A stretch of DNA of 64,000 nt from Endocalyx cinctus. Lineage: Eukaryota; Ascomycota; Sordariomycetes; Amphisphaeriales; Apiosporaceae. Each line of letters begins with the position of its first letter. Within the stretch, counting starts at the first letter, position 1. The notes below the pieces were generated by a model. The model was not told the DNA's origin, did not search any database, and was given only the letters and a program-made list of their open reading frames with translations. Positions 59,932-64,000 of this stretch are shown here, in pieces. The stretch is taken from positions 4,788,171 to 4,852,170 of the forward strand of contig BCKC01000002.1 of NCBI GenBank assembly GCA_001600455.1, in the 5' to 3' direction. The position numbers and the translations under genes are program-made.

Positions 59932-61777
59932 TTACGGATTATTCATCCCTAGCTGCCCCGCGTTACTTATAACATACTCAAGCACCTCATCCGCCGTCTC
60001 AAACGTGACCGGCATATCCTGAGCTTCAAACTTGGCGCAATCTGCCACGAGACCCCCCGCCACCGAATCTGAGTTTGCGGAAAGGTAGTAGTCGTAGATG
60101 CGAAAGACGTCTTCCGTCAGGTTCAGTACTCCGCCGTCCCCTCCGTTCAGCGAGCTGGCCGGTTGCATCAGATTGTTCAGTTGCGCGTTGGCGGCCGCGT
60201 CAGCCGTGGAAAGGTCCGGCGGCGAACAGAACGTGCCCGGCATCTCGGGAGTCGCCAGGTTCTGGAACGTGAAGACGCGCGTCTTGTCGTTCGGGTACGA
60301 GCCTGTCTGGCGGAAATAATTTCCCGAGACGAGGACGGAAGACCTTTTTCTCCCCTTTGTTAATACTAATTTCATAAACTCTACTTTTCTCTTCTTCAAG
60401 TGTCGTTTCGTGATACATACACGCTGACTCTCAACGAGAGACAACGGGTGACATAATAACAGGAAGAGAGACCTACAGATTATATATTCCCAAGTGATAT
60501 TGGAAATCAGGTGCGTACGAAGCGCTCTCCTCGTCGTCTCTTGTTGCTAGCGCATCTGTCTCCTCGTCGTACTCAAATAACGGCTCTTTCTCTTCGTAGT
60601 TCTCAAAGACGTTGTTGGCGATATAAAAGGTGCCGAAACGCATGAGCGGGTTGCGACTAGACGAGTTAACGAACCGGTTCCCGAACACGGTGAAGTGCAT
60701 TTTCCCGAGGTCTCGGTATCCTTCCTTCTCGCCTCCACCCCATAAAAGACTCTTGTGGTGGTTAGCGACGATGTTATGACTAAAAGTAATGTTGTCTGAG
60801 CCATCCTCGACATCGAATAGGCCGTCGAATCGGTCGACCTGCCAACCCCAGATCCCTAAGTCGTCGGGAGCTACGGGTCCCAAGCCTGGGCCGGAATCGG
60901 AGAAGATGTTCCCGTCTATCCACGCGGTGTGCGTGGTCACGAAAGATAGGGCGTCATATCGCGCGTTCCATGTTGCCGGATACGTCTCGGGTGCCGGGAA
61001 GCAGTCTTGCGGTGGTGTCATGCGCAGGTTCCGAATTATGATGTTGGATCGCTGATTGAATACTAGAGACACTCCGTTCAAATACGAAGACGAGTCCAAA
61101 CCCACCAGCGTTAGATTCCCTTGCGCATCGATCGACTCGTACGATTTCTGTACGTTTTGCGCCGTGCCGCGCCAGCCCTGTGTTCAGATTTTCGTTTAAT
61201 TTCTTGTTGTTTGCGTTGCATATGGCCTCTTCACAGCGACATAAAAGAACAGCGAGAAAGAGAAAGGAAAAAAAAAAAAAGTTATAGAGAGTCGTACATT
61301 CATCTTTCCCAGGAGTTCTAGGTATTCTGTCGCATTACGTCCTTCAAACGTTTCCCCTTTCTCTGCTGCGCTCTTTACCTCATCCGTATACGTGGCGTTA
61401 GTAGCCATCACGTATAGAGTGAAATTGTACTGTGGCACGTTACTATTGTCGATGTACCACTGACAATCGGCGTACGTGTCACCCTCAATCTGGTTACCCT
61501 TGAGCTCTCCCTTGACATACACCGTCCGCGACGCGTTATTCATTTTAAGTATCGTCCGGAGGTCCACCATGTTGTCAACTACATACGTGGTCGACTCAAT
61601 GGGTGTACCGCCCCCAGTGGCACTAGAGCCGAACCCAAAGACACTCCGATCTGGTAGGTCAACTTCAGCTTGACGTTTTGTACCGATGGATGCAGCCTCT
61701 ACGTTGCTGCTGCTGCTGCTGCCCTGGTAGGCGGCGAGTACGAGGATTAGGAGACTTCGCATCGATAACGACATCAT
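59932..61777 (-). CDS. Secreted pectate lyase, polysaccharide lyase family 1
   Basis: Minus strand, three exons (61777-61298, 61177-60477, 60343-59932), 530 residues. Joints are in phase: ELLGKMN to GWRGTAQNVQ across a 120-bp intron, and YHLGIYN-L to SSVLVSGNYF across a 133-bp intron with GTAGGT donor. The N-terminus MMSLSMRSLLILVLAAYQG is a signal peptide. The right-handed beta-helix has the PL1 order: SNIIIRNLRMTPP, TTHTAWIDGNIFSDS, DRFDGLFDVEDGSDNITFSH, NIVANHHKSLLWGGGE and MHFTVFGNRFVNSSSRNPLM with RFG following. The Asp residues of DGLFDVEDG and the Arg of RNPLMR correspond to the calcium-binding and catalytic region of PL1 lyases. Several N-x-S/T sites are present. It should cleave polygalacturonate outside the cell by beta-elimination, a plant cell-wall function. 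It is longer than typical bacterial or Aspergillus PL1 enzymes, owing to an N-terminal region and a C-terminal helix-rich extension. Start: one of the Met residues 1, 2 or 6; Met1 is used. Confidence 0.92.
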
Positions 61778-63083
61778 TATTGCGTCTCTAGTAGATTTTT
61801 CTTCTTTTTCTTATTGTTCCCGTGTGGCTTCACAAATTCCAACTCGAACCGTCTTCACATCATCTTATTCAACCTGCAACTCGATGGAGAGATGAGGGGC
61901 GCCAAAAAAAAAAAGGAAAGGAAAGGAGTGAAAATGAAGGGAACGCTGCATTTCAACTATCGTGGCCGTCGTATCCTTTTATTTTTATGGTACACATGCG
62001 GTTGATCGCGACCTTTATTCCTTCAATTGCTTGGCCATTGGTGGAATGTAACAGATGCCGGGAGCTCATTATCCTAAGAAATGATAACTAGCGACGTCAA
62101 TTTCTCCGCATCATCTGGATCCTTTTATCCTTGATTCTTCTTTTTAATTTCTTCCTCTCTTTGTCTCCTCCATTGCCGTTTCATCTTTCTCTACAAGTTT
62201 CCACAGAATATATGAAGATGAAATTTGACGATGAGAATAGTTATGAACGCCCGACAATTGTTAAAGTGATTTAGTGGGGTTTAATATGTTTTATTTATGA
62301 TGCATGTCGCAAATAAACGATGTTATCCCAGCAGCCCAGTCGACCTGGGCTGGGCTGCATGGTAGATTTGGCCAGTCTGCCACTGTCATGGAAACCTTCG
62401 ACAATAGGGATAATTATACTAGCATTTTGAAATGGGAAATTTGCAATATATCTGACTTTTGAACACCCAATCCATGGCGATTCAATATGACGTTCTTCTC
62501 TTTTCTTTTTCTTTTCTACCCGCCACTAATCCGTCGGCAATTTCTCCCCAGATCCATTTCATTATGGGGCTCGGCATGCATATGCATAGTCAGAGTACCT
62601 AGACTATACCTCACATAGTCAATATATTCCATTTCATGACGCATTGGCGCACGGGTGATTGAACTTTGGCTTACCTTGTGAAGGTGAGGGGTTACCGGTT
62701 TTCGGGCGGTGAATTGAAGATATTTTTAAACTCATTACACATAATAATACCAGCCCACATGATTTGACTCATCAAATCCGATTTCGAAAGTAGACCGGAT
62801 ACCTGTCAACTTACATAGTACACTACATTATACGATCAGCCACAGACAGGTCCAAACCCTGATTGGAGATTTCTGTTACATTCTTAGCGCCGAGCCCGTC
62901 AATCCACAATTTTGGAATAAAAATTTTTTTTTTTTTGTCTGTTTTGATTTTCAAGTGTAATTACTTATTTATACCAGTTCCCCCCCAAAAAAAAAACCCA
63001 CCAAGATCTTGCTCCCCACGTAAAAGCATCTGGGGCATACGATTATAGGAAAACAGAACAAATAAGTAAACAAAACTTCTTGG
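61778..63083. other. Intergenic between divergent pectate lyase and homocitrate synthase-like genes
   Basis: Contains the promoters of both flanking genes. A T/C-rich stretch (about 62100-62200) and a T run (62923-62936) are present. No gene seen. Confidence 0.6.
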
Positions 63084-63100
63084 ATGCTAGGGAAGAAAGT
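63084..63100 (+). promoter_or_regulatory. Upstream ATG overlapping the homocitrate synthase-like start
   Basis: An ATG at 63084 lies 17 bases before the main ATG in a different frame. It stays open through the first coding exon, so it would form an overlapping upstream frame. Its context (T at -3) is weak, whereas the main ATG has A at -3. It matters only if transcription starts upstream of 63084. Confidence 0.3.
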
Positions 63101-64000
63101 ATGTCGACTGCCAGCAACCCTATTGGGCACCATACCTCCCACACCATGGGAAATGGTGCCGCCAGCGGAAACAGTGGTTCTCATAAGGGAGGAGACAGCA
63201 ACACCAATGACAATGGTGAGTATCATCCTTTTTCCTGGTAGTAATTTGCGGTTAGCTAAACTTGTATCCCATATTCAGGACAAAATCAAGGCAACGTCGT
63301 GGAGACCTCCCTGAGTTGCGAAGGTGCTGGTGGAAATTTGACTACGAACAACGACTTAACCGATCCTAATGCGACTGACGATGGAGACACGGCGTCTCTG
63401 CGATCTTCTTCGGCGGACAGCGTCTTGGATGATTTGGATGCGGGAGCTACCTCCAGCGGGAATACCTCTATGCACTCCTCCATGTATTCTTCTGTCAACC
63501 CAGACAGCTTCTGCATCATTGACAGCACCCTACGCGAGGGCGAGCAGTTCGCTTTGTCTCAGTATACCACGGAACAGAAGATCCAGATTGCCAAGGCTTT
63601 GGATGATTTCGGTGCCGACTACGTAAGAATTTCTCACCCTCCTTGTCCAATGTTCTCCCGACCCTAATCTCCAAAATCTAGATTGAATTGACCTCGCCGG
63701 CTGCCTCCGAACGTTCCAGAGAGGATTGTGCTGCTATCTGCAAGCTGGGTCTGAAGGCTAAGGTTAGTGAAGCTTCTGACTATTAGCTAGGTGTTTTGGC
63801 CTGTAGCTAATTGTGGAGCTAGATACTATGTCATATTCGATGTAACATGAACGACGCGAAAATCGCCGTTTCGACTGGCGTCGATGGAATGTAAGTTTTC
63901 TTTGCCTCTACATCTAAAAACATGTTCTCAAGTCCACGGCTAACACTTTCAACGTAGCAACATGTGTATTGGAACCTCCGCCCAGCTCATGAATCATTCC
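63101..64000 (+). CDS. Homocitrate synthase-like protein, 5' part (runs off the window)
   Basis: Five exons are visible (63101-63215, 63279-63622, 63682-63762, 63823-63890, 63958 to the window end), giving 217 residues so far with all joints in phase. The catalytic TIM barrel begins at about residue 116 with FCIIDSTLREGEQFALSQYT. It continues [55 protein letters not shown] and STGVDGINMCIGTSAQLMNHS. DSTLREGEQ and IELTSP are signatures of the homocitrate/isopropylmalate synthase family, and the whole pattern is closest to fungal homocitrate synthase (first step of lysine synthesis: acetyl-CoA plus 2-oxoglutarate). Two things are unusual: a Ser/Gly/Asn/Asp-rich N-terminal extension of about 115 residues, and [12 protein letters not shown] where canonical enzymes have ILTHIRCHMDDA. 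It may be a diverged paralogue rather than the main lysine enzyme. The 3' end is not in the window. Confidence 0.85.

Overview
This is a chromosomal window from a filamentous ascomycete, most likely a member of the Sordariomycetes. Protein-coding genes are split by short introns (mostly about 50-130 bp) with GTAAGT/GTGAGT-type donors and CTAAC/CTAAT-like branch points. The G-alpha gene encodes exactly 353 residues of a GNA-1/FadA-type subunit. The other genes (Zn2Cys6 regulator, RTA1 family, Nnf1, Cwc21, homocitrate synthase-like) are also typical of this group. Genes are relatively GC-rich; the sequence between them is AT-rich and full of long A/T and G/C homopolymers and microsatellites. No prokaryotic features, rRNA, convincing tRNA or CRISPR were seen.

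Layout. 1-10213: gene desert. 10214-11213: an MtfA-like two-finger C2H2 transcription factor standing alone. 11214-25030: a second desert with a weak gene relic (about 21.2-21.4 kb), a degenerate tandem-repeat tract that switches orientation near 22.6 kb, a near-perfect hairpin element (23.73-23.83 kb), and a 225-N assembly gap flanked by poly-G. 25031-25768: a cysteine-rich protein with a Ser/Thr stalk whose membrane segment appears to be read in the wrong frame. 28589-29976: a five-exon RTA1-family seven-helix membrane protein. 34620-36804: a four-exon Zn2Cys6 transcription factor. 37572-37805: a pogo/Fot1-like transposase helix-turn-helix relic.

38407-49795 is the gene-rich core: Nnf1 kinetochore subunit (-), a cytochrome b561-like membrane protein with a very long charged tail (-), an MCUR1/Fmp32-type mitochondrial inner-membrane protein (+), splicing factor Cwc21 (-), the eIF2 assembly factor Cdc123 (+), and a DUF1771-Smr protein ending in a CaaX-like box (-). 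Cwc21 and Cdc123 share a 470-bp divergent promoter region; the MCUR1/Cwc21 and Cdc123/Smr pairs converge with about 300-340 bp between stop codons.

49796-56300 is another desert that ends in the pyrimidine-rich promoter and probable leader intron of the G-alpha gene (56301-57552). A secreted family-1 pectate lyase (59932-61777, -) and the 5' part of a homocitrate synthase-like gene (63101 to the window end) finish the window.

There is no obvious biosynthetic cluster. The genes are mostly independent housekeeping, signalling and regulatory functions. For the multi-exon genes, exon joints were worked out by hand from splice consensus and reading phase; the family assignments come from recognising conserved motifs, with no database search.
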